Below, in pieces: positions 1 to 11,500 of a DNA stretch of 64,000 nt (positions are counted from its first letter, which is position 1; the number at the start of each line of letters is the position of its first letter). The notes beneath the pieces were generated by a model, which was not told the origin of the DNA, made no database searches, and worked only from the letters and a program-made list of their open reading frames with translations. The position numbers were made by a program, and so were the translations under genes. Source of the stretch: Thozetella sp. PMI_491 (Eukaryota; Ascomycota; Sordariomycetes; Chaetosphaeriales; Chaetosphaeriaceae); contig MU270082.1 of NCBI GenBank assembly GCA_021432635.1, forward strand, positions 5,831 through 69,830, in the 5' to 3' direction.

Positions 1-3000
1 GGGGGGGGGCAACGGCTGAGCCAGAACGGCAGCTCGGCCACGGGTTGAGCACAGCGCCCAGTGGTGGTGAGATCACCGCTAAACCGGCAGGCGCAGCGCA
101 ACCTTTGAGGTTGCAGCTTCCTCTTTTGGGGATGGTCGTAATGTCGTACTCGAGTATTCCGTACCTGACTCTTGCGGAGGGAAGGCGCCATGACGGCAGC
201 TTAACCGGCGCGCTTCCGTTTAGTATAGGCGTTATAGGCCCCATGCCGCAAGGTGGCCCAAGCTTCCGCGTGCCTGACCTGGGAGGCTGGGCCACTGAGA
301 GCCCTGGGCGACAATCAACCATCACTTCTTCCCTGGAATTGCTAGGACGCTCAATTTCGAGCCCGCGCCCTCCCGCCAGTCGCGACGCCTCGGCCTTGGT
401 CATGCTCGCTCCCTGCCTGACGCTGACGGTCCCTGTGGGCCGGAACTCTCCGCAGCCGAACCTCGTCCCGCCTCTCTCGCTCAGGTTCCTGAGCTGGTTC
501 CTGAGCCCAGGCGGGATCTTGCAAAGACCGGCCGCGCTCCCTTCGCGTTTTGCGTTTGCTCCCAGTGGGGATTACAATGGTTGCAAGCCAAGGAAAGCGG
601 CTGGAAAGCGACCACATACCCTCCGGGTAGCTACCTCTCCACAGGGTTGCAACGACCACCGAGAGAGCCGGCCAGGGACGGAAGGGACAAGAGCCTGCCC
701 GGCTTACTACGCCGACGGGAGGTAGCAGGTGCACTCAACCACACTTGGTTTCATCCGGTTCCGTGCAGTTGACCCGGCTTTCTTTCCACTCACGCGCCCC
801 CCCCCCCCTTTTCGACAACTCGGCGGCTTACACAGTATCCGACTTTCCTGTTTCGTCGCCTCCTATGTCAACCGCAACGTCAGGGCTTTCCACTGATGGC
901 CCACAGAAAAATGTAGCTTCATTTACTGTCTCTGTTAAGCTTTGAGGCAAAACTTGTTGGTCTCTATCAAGTGGGATGGCGCTACCACTCGGCAGATGCC
1001 ACCAGCACCCTTTGTCTATACTGGCCAGTGCCGGGATGGGCTCAGAGGGACAGACCTAGGAGCACAGGCTGTCTACCGTTAGGTAACGTGAAATTCGTGT
1101 CGCTATCAGGGCTCGGGCCCCTGGGGTCTGTACGCTCCCGGCGGGCCTGGTTAGGAGGAGGCCGTGCAAGACATGCAGCGGCTCACGGCACACAATGGGG
1201 CTGGTAGGCTATTCTAGCCCTCCCCTCCATTGATGCAGGAGCCTCGCCGGAGGTGCTGACGCGAGGTCATGTCTCTCTCCAGCTCTCCACTATGGTTCGG
1301 TGAGAGGTGTGACGGCGAGTGTGTGGGTGGGGAGCTGGTCTCTGGGAGTCTGGGCCGCGATACCAGCTTCATCACATGCCGCACTGATCCTTTTGCGAGG
1401 GTCTTGTAGGCCGTCCGCATCCAAGTTTGTGCCGTGCGAGGTGTCGCGAAGGATCTCTACGGCCGCATTGTACGCCAGCATCCCGCTGCCTCTGCCTGTT
1501 AAGGCCTCTTCTTACTGCTTCCATGGAAGTCTATGGGGGAGGGGAGAAGGGGGGAGGAGGGTGGGCGAGGGGGGTCAGACAGCGTGCTGCCTTCATCGCG
1601 TACGCACTGGACATCTGTCGTTGCTGCTGAAGTGCAGCAGCCTGCATCCATCATGTCAGCGGTCTTCCCTAGCGACACGGCACTACTGGCGCCACTGGCG
1701 AGCGAACCGACGCAGGCCGGGCATCATCACCCTCCATTCCATCCTAGGACATTACTGGTCAATGGCCGCGGGCTCTGGCACGGCCTCTAGCGAGGACCTT
1801 GTGGCCTCGATTAGCGCGTAGCGATCACTTCTACCTCCACTCGAGCTACTTTATTGGTTTCTACTGGATGTGTGGCCTACGTCGTTGCCTGCCGCTCGTT
1901 GTCCGTCACCTGGGGCAGGGACAAGAGGCGGCCAGCTTCGCCGCCCTCGTCGTGGACGATGTGGGCTAGCATGCAAGACTGCGGCTAGTGAAATATTTGC
2001 CATCCTCATCGCCCCAGGATGCCAAGGCCTCTGATCCTTGCCGCCCCCAAACGCAACAGCCGGCATCCCCTAGAAGAGTAGCGCACCAGTGATGCCACAA
2101 GCGGCCCGTGGTATGCGTGTATCGGCTTGATACCGCGGTGGGACATGGAATGAAGCCGCGCCAAGCTTGCTGCAGCTTGTTCCCACCCACAGGACACCAT
2201 CTCTATGTGCCCAGGCCAGTCAGGGTCGCCGTCGGTGCTGACAAGAATAGCACATCTCGCTGGGGTAGCCGAAGATACGAGCGGCAGGTGGCAGAGGCCT
2301 GCAGGAGATATGCAAGAGCTGCACCTAAAGCCAGCTCGGAAGCGATAGCACAGCTCACTTGACTTGATTCCGCCGCTCGAGGATGAGGAGCGCCGTGAAC
2401 TTTGCGCCGGTGGATTGTATACGGTACTTTCGTCCTTCGAGATCTCTGGGGCTACGATATCCCCTCCTTCTACTGCCCATGTCACCTGTACGACATTGGC
2501 ATCTCGGCATGAGGTCCAAGTCCCGGAGCTATTCAAGACTGGGGCCGCTAGGGCAGGGAAGACAGGTAGCCGAGGGCACGGCTGCAAGTCCCAGGTTTGC
2601 TCGCAACGGCACCAGGAAGATCTGCCGCTGGCGCCGTCGTATCCCCTCTGCCCGTTCCTGCCCTCTCTGGGTTAGCTCGGGGTGGAGTCAAAGATACAGC
2701 TCGCATACGCCTTGAGGTAGAATAGGTCAGGGAGAGGGGGGCAGGGGCCGTCGGAAGACAGTTGTTTTACACGGCGTAACGGTCGCGCCAGCCTTGGTCC
2801 GTCTCTGCGTTATGTACTCCTACTTGACGCGGTTAGGCGATGAGACGTTTCTCTACAGATGGCAACGAGCACCTGTAGATTATACCCGCACAGGTTTTGC
2901 TGGTAATGCCAATGGGAGTCCATCCCAGCGTTTCATTCCGCAGTAATGAATGGCACGTTTTTGGTGCAGTTGAGCTTGCCTAGTCTCTCTATTTCCCGAT

Positions 3001-5976
3001 TCTACCTTTACCGGGAACGAACCACATCCCCGGATGAGACTGCATTCCATATCAAGATGAAGATGATCTCGCCTACACGGCTTCTGTCACCGAAATGCTA
3101 CCTTTGCTGGGCATGGGGGCGCGCTGGGCATGTCATAATGATATCGATGTTATTGGCGCCCATGTTCGACTAGGCCTCTCCAGGGTTGTGGCTTGCCCCC
3201 CCAAAGAATACTACGTTCCGTTTTACGGCATTGGTGTACTTCGTACATACAGAGAGGCTTAAACACACATGCCAAAATCTACGAAACATACGCACCAAAG
3301 GGATCAACAAGTCCTGGTGCGGCGCGGCAACCCCCCCCCCCCCCCCAATTCCCGTTCTTCCCCACAGGCCACCCTGCTTGTCAACCGCATCTCGGCTACG
3401 AGAACGCATTGCCAAGGGAGGCACGCCGAGCCTTTCCACTACTCCGGCCACAGCCAGCACGAGCAGGAGGCCGCAGGTTTCTTCGCCGTTAAGCTTACTG
3501 GACATGTAAGCCAACTCGCATGCAGCGGCGGCGGTGTGCTCATCAGAGAGGTGGGATTGATCGATCCGCCTGAAAGCGAGGAGGGGCCCGCAAGGCTCCA
3601 TCTGTGGGGTGCGATCAAGCAGCGGCCGATGAGCCAACGAGCCAACGAGCGAAGGGTCCTATGGGTACTGCACCCATGGGGCCGCCCAGAAGGGTTACTA
3701 CAGTCTGCATGGCAGTTGCCCTTCTGAGGACGCAGTGCACACACGCTATGCATGTACAGCTGCCTACAGTGCACAGGCTACTCCGTACATCTCGCCGCCT
3801 GCAGCAGCGCTGCAGGAGCATCGGCCATCCAGGACCTATAGCGTCCAGGCCCGCCGTCCAGTTCCCTGCAAGCCACAGTCACAGCGATCAATGCACGCTG
3901 GAAAATTTCCTGTAGGTCCGGCCCCCTCGATGCCAATGTGCCGTGCGCAGCGGCACCTTCTCAGGCGCCCCGGGGCCGACCGAGATGACGCCGCTGGCGC
4001 TTCAGCCAACCAGAGAGCGCCTCGGGTGCTCCGCGCCGTGGGCTTGAGGCGTGTGAGGCGTGGCAGGGCAAAATCTGCGGCTTCGCGAGGGGACACGCCG
4101 AGCCCTATATCAGACCGCCCAGGCCACCAGATCGCGATACTGGGAGGAGGACAAGGACCATGTGAGGCGCTTCTGTCACTCATCTCCCGGTACCGCTCCC
4201 GATCGGGACGACGTAGCATTGACGACTTCAACGGCATCTACTGCTCCCCCCCGCTGCTCCCTGCTCAAATACCGGATGTGGAAGATGGTGTAGGGGCCTT
4301 GAAGTGCAAAGTACCTTACCTGGCTCTGAAGGGCCAGGGAGAAGCCACCCGAGGGCTGGGTGGTGGTGTTCTGGAAGAAGCATGGAAGACACCCATCCCA
4401 GACGGTGCCGATCCGAGGCCCATGTCGTCGTTCCGTCCTGCCAGATCGGCCATGTCGTCGAACGCCTTGGTTTGCTGAGATGAACGCCAGAACCTTGCCG
4501 AGCAGCCCATTTCCTGCTGTCCATCCTGCCCATCGCCATGTCGTAGACGTCAGGCCGAATAAAGCCGAGAGCAAGACCGCGTCCACTCCGCCGCCGCGAG
4601 GAGCTCTTGGCCCGGCTGGTAGATGTCACGATGCCCCCAGGGCATCTGCCCACCAACTATTCCCCATGTCCTCAGTCTGCCGTCTTCGGCCGGGGCGCAG
4701 CAATTTAGAGCGCCTGGGGCTGCTGCAGTCGAGTGTGGAGATGCCGTGGAGGGCAGTCCGGAGAGGCGCTAAGGGGGGCGGCTCATATGGTGGCTAATCA
4801 AGCCGGTGAATTGTAAGGTTAAGAGACCTTCTGCAAGTTCTCCGAGACATGAGCCCATGCATGTACAGTACACACGAGAACAGCAACAGGAGAGAGTGTC
4901 GGCAGTATCTGAAAGCCCCAGCCGCATCTGATGTCTTGCATCGATGCTCAGATGCGGCATCCACACACATCCTTTGTCACTTTGCGCCCCCCCCCCCTTC
5001 TTTTACGCGCCATCTCTCCGGTAAGGTCTAACATCTGGGCCCGTGCCCATCAGGGAATACGCACTCCACACGTTGGTGTCTGCCGGTGGTCGTTGAAGCA
5101 AAAGAGGCAATTCGCCCCAGTTTGAACTTGTCTATGTACAAAGCTTACCCAAATCCGAGCATTCCACCACTCCCCTGCTTGCGATACCAGTCGTCCCTTA
5201 CCGAAGTGATGGCCGGCAAAGGATGACAAGAAGAGAAGAAGAAAAAAAAAACGGCTCCGCATGTGCGAGGCGGCTGTACCGAACCTGAAGGCCAAAACCT
5301 GCCCATCCAACCTTCCGCTGACAAGAAGTCTCCGTTGGTATAGTTACCCGCCGTAACCTATGCGCACAAAAAAACCGATCCGTGCCAGCCAGCCTGCGTC
5401 CCCCGTTGAAATCCCGACAATATTCGCCACAGCCCCTTGCCGTGCCTGGCACATGATTCCTGCCCAAGTCCAGTGTACTGTAGTGGTATTGGTGTATCTC
5501 TGCGAAGTTGCCCGTGTCATGAAATGTCATTCTGAGTGTCCCACCCGCAGTGTAACCGCCAGTTCGTATTCCATCTTGCCCCGGCTGCCACCAAAAATGC
5601 GAAACAGAGCCCAGCACCCGAAAAGGGGGTGTCCCTGCCGTACAGAACCCGATGGGGGAACTAAGAAAAGCCAAAGAAGAGGAAGAGGGCGAATAGACCT
5701 AAGTGTGACTGGCAAAACAAGGCCCGTATCCGCCAACGAGAGCAAGAATTGCGGGCAGTGGTATATCAATAATAGCACGGCGTTAAAGCCAAGGTGAAAT
5801 AGAAGAAAACAAAAAAGAGCTTGGGTATTCTCTTCCAAAAAAGCAAATCTCGTCGACCCACGGAGGCACAAAAGTTAATACGCAGCCGGATTTTCCTGTC
5901 CAAAAAGCATTATAGCCATCTCTTTCCGATCCGAACCCAATTCCCGCGCCAATATTCCGTTTATTTCCGCATCTCA
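1..5976. other. No recognised gene; downstream flank of the homeobox gene
   Basis: No reading frame here shows a family I recognise, and I could not link open frames with convincing splice sites. The longest frames (45-725 and 3735-4478, both plus) overlap equally long antisense frames and read as low-complexity Arg/Pro/Ser protein, as expected of GC-rich non-coding DNA. C runs lie at about 797-808, 3331-3346 (16 C) and 4987-4997. The 300 bases or so before 5976 probably include the 3' untranslated region of the homeobox gene. The window begins with a run of G. Confidence 0.45.
4921..4958. repeat. Short perfect inverted repeat (11-base arms)
   Basis: GCCGCATCTGA at 4921-4931 is followed 16 bases later by its exact reverse complement, TCAGATGCGGC, at 4948-4958. 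It could fold as a hairpin or bind a dimeric regulator. No gene lies beside it, so its role is unknown, and chance is possible. Confidence 0.6.
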
Positions 5977-8268
5977 TCATGTCGTAGTGTTGTATGAGCC
6001 CGAAGCCGTCCCGGAGACGGGCGAGTGCCCGGTGAAGCTCTGCTTGCGCTTCATGCCCAGGGGATCACCCGAGAAGTCATCGGTCCGCTGCTCGCTGCCC
6101 GTGGCGAGCGGGCCCCCGCCGAATGTATCCCTCATCGGCGTCCTTGAGCTTGAGCTCGTCATGCTGGCCTGGAAGGCCTGGGAGAAGTCATTGGGCGGGG
6201 CGATCGGTGCGCTCATCTGAGGCATTGTGTAGTCAGAACCCGAGGACCGGAAGCCCGGGGTTCTGGGAACGCCAAAATCCAACGGCGCCGTCAGGGGCGC
6301 AGAGGGGAAGCTGGCGGTGTAGCTGGAGGAAACCCCTCCGAGCTGGGGCGTAGATGTCGTCCGTGCTCCGGGCGAGTGCGCCGAAGATTGAATGTTTTGG
6401 CCCGAGGTGGGCGAACGGTACTGAGTCCTGAGGTCCAGACCCAGAGGAAGAGAGGCCGAGGCAGCCCTGAGGCGGGACCGGTTTTGGCTGTTGGCCTGCA
6501 TGCTAGAGGAGCCGAAGCTCGAGTAATTCATGCCTGTCGGCGACTGGACGGTAGAGCCTGCGATAGGGGCTGTGGTCAGTGCTGCATCCTCTCTCATGGC
6601 ATCGCTACAAGTCACTTACCAGAGTAATTGCTGGAATCGTAACCCCCAAGCCCGCCCCCAGAGGTGTTGTTCATCTGGTCGTTGGGATACAGAGAGGGCT
6701 GTCGGCCGGACATGGGCGAAGATCCGCTTCCGCCATGGTACGTGGTGTAATCGATGGAGTCCCCCTTCCATGACATGCTCGATCGCAGGGGGGACTGAAG
6801 GTTGTCAGACCGCGACCTAGACATGGTCTCCCGTAGCTGCAGAGGCTGAAGCGGTCGGATGTGGGACCGCGAAGAATGGCTGGACATCTGCATCCCACTG
6901 TTGTCCATGCCGGGCTGCCGCCCAAACGGGTTCGACGTCGATCTGGGTCCGGCTCCCAATGGGGACAAGTGACTACCGTACCCATAGCGGTCGCTTGACG
7001 TTGGCGACATGGGAGACAGGATGTCCGGGTTGCTGATGGTCGCCGAAGAGTTGAAGCCGATGCTTCCAAAGGCCGGGCTAAGTCCGGTGGGGGAAAGGTG
7101 GTCGTCACCTTCTTGGCGCCGCACATCCACCATCAGGGGACGCATCATGTGGTCTGCGTACGAACCATTTCCAAAATCCACCGGGGATGCCATCGGGGTA
7201 CCAAGCCCGTGGACCGCTCCGTATGGAGAGTGAAGCGCCTGGACATTGTCAAAGTCGTCTGGAACTGCCCTCATCTTCATCATGCGGTCTCGGTCGTCGG
7301 CTGTAAGGCGCTTGATCTTGGCCCGTCTAGGAGTTGTTAATTCGGGGCCGCTCTAAGTCGCTGATTTGTGTCACTCACCTGTTCTGGAACCAGACTTGGA
7401 CCTGACGGGGACTGAGCCCAGGAATCTCCCTCGAGAGTCTTTCTCTATGCGCAGCGTCGGGGTGCGGCTGCTTAGCGAACTCGCTCATGAGGAATCGAGT
7501 TTGCTGATGAGTGAGTCTGCGAACGTCAGTCTACCGTCTCAAGCTGCTCTAAACATCCCCGACTTCTTACCGAAAGCGCTTCATCTTTCTGCGCTGGGCA
7601 GTTCTCTCGGCAGCAGTTTGGGGTTGCGCCCCCCCGTCTCCATCACCATCACCTTCGACCATATCCTCGTCATCTAGGACCTCGTCATCCTCCTCCTTCA
7701 CAACGTTCGAGGTCTCGTTTTCGGGCTGACCCGACGTAGCCTCGGGCACCTGTGCGGTCGACGACACCGCGCCTAGAGCGTTCGCGCCAAGAGGCAGGCC
7801 AGATGCCTCAGCCGAAACTAGTGATTCCTCGTGGATCGACTCGGCTACCTTCTGCGAGAATTGCTCAACCTGGTTCTCTGGTTGTTCTGGAATTGGCGAC
7901 GGCTGCTTGGACGGCCGGAGACCCAAGGGGTCGATATTGCGGTGATGGCCGAGCGGCGAGCCGATCGGGCCGGGCTCGGCTTTGGGTGCCTCCATATCTA
8001 GAGGATTGCTAGGGGTGGCGGCCGAGCGCGGCTGCGCCTGTGAGTCCGCGTTATCGGACGAGCTCACATGATCGTAAGACTGAGAGAAGATGCTGCTGTC
8101 TCCTGGTGGGAGGAACGAGTACTGCCCGGGCCAGTCCGGCTGTGTCGACAAGGGGGCGTCGAAGTTGTTCGACATACGGAGGCTGTCCGCGGACTTGTGA
8201 AGGGTGGTCTCAAACTTGCTGATAGACCAGTGGTTCTGCTCCGGGGCGCTTGGCCTGGTAACGAGCAT
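5977..8268 (-). CDS. Homeobox (homeodomain) transcription factor
   Basis: Probable nuclear DNA-binding regulator. Proposed coding exons: 8268-7571, 7516-7379, 7326-6620, 6569-5977, about 711 residues. The three introns (54, 52 and 50 bases) have GT..AG ends and keep frame. The homeodomain lies at about residues 222-283: a basic arm (RRKMKRFR), helix 1 starting LTHQQTRFLMSEF, a helix-2 stretch (HRERLSREIPGLS), and recognition helix QVQVWFQNRRAKIKR with the invariant W, F, N and R. Intron 1 cuts after KRF and intron 2 inside WFQNR. An acidic stretch (KEEDDEVLDDEDMVEGDGDGD) precedes the homeodomain. The long C-terminal half is Ser/Pro/Gly-rich and disordered, typical of filamentous-fungal homeobox factors. 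The ATG at 8268 is the first in frame; 8175 is an alternative, and the frame stays open upstream, so another 5' exon is possible. Identification as a homeodomain protein is firm; the subfamily was not assigned. Confidence 0.93.
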
Positions 8269-8425
8269 TTGGAAAGAGCGGGCCTTTGACTCTTGAGGGG
8301 GAATTGTGCTCGTCTTTTGGGGTGCACAGCTAGTCTTCTCCTGCTGTGCTGTTGATGGCTCGGAAGATAGGTGTAGTGATGCTGCACCGTCGGTTCGAAC
8401 CGTTGAGCTGCTTCGCGATCGAAGA

Positions 8426-8524
8426 TCAAAATCCCGCACCCATAGACCTGTAACCGTTCGCTGTCAAGTTTGGTTCAGAGTGCCTCTGTCCAGCAGATCC
8501 TGCAGTCAGAGACTGGTAGAGCAT
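8426..8524 (-). promoter_or_regulatory. Upstream ORF or possible first coding exon of the homeobox gene
   Basis: A 32-codon ATG frame (begins MLYQSLTAG, ends RSMGAGF) sits just before the homeobox reading frame and overlaps its open upstream extension in a different frame. It may be a translated upstream ORF that limits homeobox translation. Alternatively, part of it may be a first exon joined by an intron that I could not place with confidence. Confidence 0.35.
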
Positions 8525-11500
8525 CCGGGGAGGAGTCGACACAAGAAGCAAATGTGCTCGGATCAGATCCAGTTCGATCGGGGTTTCCTCGTCCGCTCTC
8601 CAGGCTTCGACGTAGATCAAACCAGAGAAATCCCTTGGTAGTTGGGGAAGGGGGACGGCGAGAGGGGTGGCCAGGTACAGTCCAGCCGGCGGCGATGCGT
8701 GATGCGACGTAGGCAGTAGATCAAGGATAAAACGAGGATCACACGCACCCAGTGGTGGACAACAGGATGAAAGAGAGTCAGTCGGCGAGAGCAAGGTACC
8801 GGCCACTAGTCGACGAGCAAGTGCTGTACCCAAAGGCTAAGGTTTGTTTGGGTGAAGGTGTGTGTGAGAGAAAGAACGGATGTATGTCCAAGGCCCAGGC
8901 GTCCCGGAAGCAGGCGCATAGCTTGTATAAATTTTGAAGGGCGTCAAGCGTGGTTCGGCGGGGTCGGCCGGGGCGTGGAGGTCGTGCTGGAGGCGGACAA
9001 GGTTGGCTATGTATGGAGCTCAGGGATACCCGTGGCAGCAATAAGCTGGTCCTGGACAACCCTGCCGATAGGTAGGACAGAGGTGGGTTAATACCGGTGA
9101 GGGTCCCAGTCCTCACGGAGAAAATGTCGAGGTAGGATCCGACTACCTAACAGGTACGGGACAGGGCCCGCACGGGCAACCGCAACGATCGATTCAAGGG
9201 TGATGAGAGATCGGAGTAACTGGTACCTGGCAGAGAACAGTGGCAATAACGACTTGCCGTTCCGGGGGGAGGGGGGCCACCGTTTGAGAAAGGTCCCTCC
9301 CTCAGAGCAAAGCAGCCGGGCGCCATATAATAGCCCCCATCTTATAGAGCGCACTGGCGTAGAAGCATGGCAGGCTGCTGAGCCACACCGTTATTTTATG
9401 AAAGGTCCTCACAAAAACCACAGGTCTATATCAGAGACCCCGGACCATACCACTCTCGGCTGAATGGGTAATGCCGTGACAGGTGGCCAACGGGCATCCA
9501 ACAGCCGGCTCTGGGGACGGAGGGAGAAACGTTTGAACCAAGCCGTCGAACAAAGGAACGGAGCGCTGCCCTGTAGAAGGGAGGGGGGGCTTGGGGCCAG
9601 GCGCGCATGCTGTGGCCGGCCGCAGGGTTGCAGGCAAAGTACGACTTGCATGCAAGTCGCTGGCTAAGACGAGAGGCAGGTGAGCGTGGATCCTGGGCCG
9701 AAGGGGCCCGACGCAAACATCCGATACTAGCAGGGGCGAGACAGGGCCCATCAGTGCCGAGAAAGGCGCTCAGGATGCAGCACGGCGAGACCACTCTTCT
9801 AGAAATCCAAATCTCGCCGACGACGGCCGTGGGGCGTCTGTGTACACAGATTTGAGGCACAAAACACCATCCGTTTACCGGGGAGCCCAGACACAGCCCG
9901 CCGTCTAGCGGGCGCGATGGAGTGGCCTTGACCGAGAACACGCTAAGAACGTAGATAGAAAGAGAAGGGGAAGGGTACGAATGAGCAGAGGGGACACCCA
10001 CCCATTCCCTTGGCTGGAACATGCGGGAATCGTTCATGGTCAGCCCCTTGTGGCATTAGCTCTGCGTCAACTCGAGGGACAAAAAAAGCAAGGGCGCCCG
10101 GAAACCGTTGCATCTGCCTCCTCCTCACACCCAAAGGCATCCGGTGGGGGAGGGGGAGGATCGACGAGCAGGGAAGGGGGAGGGTGCTTGTGGGGAGCAG
10201 TGGGAGTGGACAAGTCGGGTGGTATGAAAGGGGGGGTGGGGAGGGGAAGCCATATTGGTCCATGGTGCGAGCTCGGGGAGACGCGTGGATAAGACTTGGC
10301 GCTGTCTGCTCGCGGCAGGGCCATGTTCGCACTCCCAGCGCGCAGGGTTTGACGAGAACTGGGCGCTGTGGCCATCAAATTTGAATTTCTTGTTTGGAAG
10401 GGGTGCTGCTCGCGGTATTGAGATGGGCAGGTCGGGTCCCCAGGCAGTGTGGTGGGGAGGATTCGCGGTGACCCTGGGCAGGGTAGGATTGGGGCAGCAG
10501 GGGTGCCCAGAATGTCTGTGGGTGATGAGCAGATCTCTCTCGCTGCCGAACACCTACATCTGGGCCAAAACCACAGAGCCTGGGACCTCTCAGATGGCTC
10601 GGTCTTCGCACAACACCGTGCGGAGGTAGCGAGGCTAGGGATTGCCAGCATCGCACGCCCACCGTCCACGTCTACGTCCTCCACATCCACACGTGTGGAA
10701 TAAAGACGGAGACTGCGTGGTCTCAGTGTCTCCACCGCTCGCATCTCCACTGTGGTTCGCATATCTCCTGACTATACAGTACGAACGCCCATGTCTACTG
10801 CTAGGGACGGAAGAGCCACCCGGCTGCTTGGGCGCCGCCATCCCCTTTCAGTCCCAACGTGCGTGACCTTGCTACGCAGTGCCTCGACGGAGATGCCCAG
10901 CTCAGGCCTTGGACACCACCTCCGGAGCAGCCCAGCGCGCGCCACTCCCGGTACGTGCCACCGAGATACCTGGGTGAGAAGAGCCCTCCAGGCACGGTTG
11001 AAGGAGCTCCGGTCGGCACCGAGGCTTTCACTGGATGCCGTATCAGGTAATCAGAGAACAGGCTGGGCCGTCAGCAGGAAACATGGCCGATCGAACCGCT
11101 GGCTGCTACGCTAGCAACCACACCTTCGCTCTGGCCACCTACCGGCAGTGGGCGGCATAGCGGGGATGGTTGCACTGGTTCTTGACAGCGTGGGTAGGAA
11201 TCAGCGGCAGCGGTGGCGGAAATGTTGGTGTTGTGCATGTCTCCCAGTTGCATTGAACGGGCGGAGCAAAAAGGGATGACGGGAAAAATGGATGGGTCCT
11301 CTGGACTTTGGAGGCGTGAGGGTGCCTTGGATATGTGGGGGTGCGCCTAGCAGACCCATCCTCGATCGAAAGTCCGTGCTTTTCTTTCTAGACCGTTGCA
11401 GCGCTTTCCGCAGGCAGGGATGTAGCCCGGAGTTTCATCAGGGGTTCGAAGCCCACCAGAGGGCCAACAAATAGGAGAGACAAGCAGTGCAGAGGAGGGG

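Noticed and set aside
45-725. 226-codon frame at the window start
   Set aside because: It has a non-ATG start, low-complexity composition, overlapping antisense frames and no homology seen.
10067-10762. 231-codon minus-strand frame rich in Pro and Ser
   Set aside because: Low complexity and no conserved motif; it probably reflects G-rich tracts on the plus strand.
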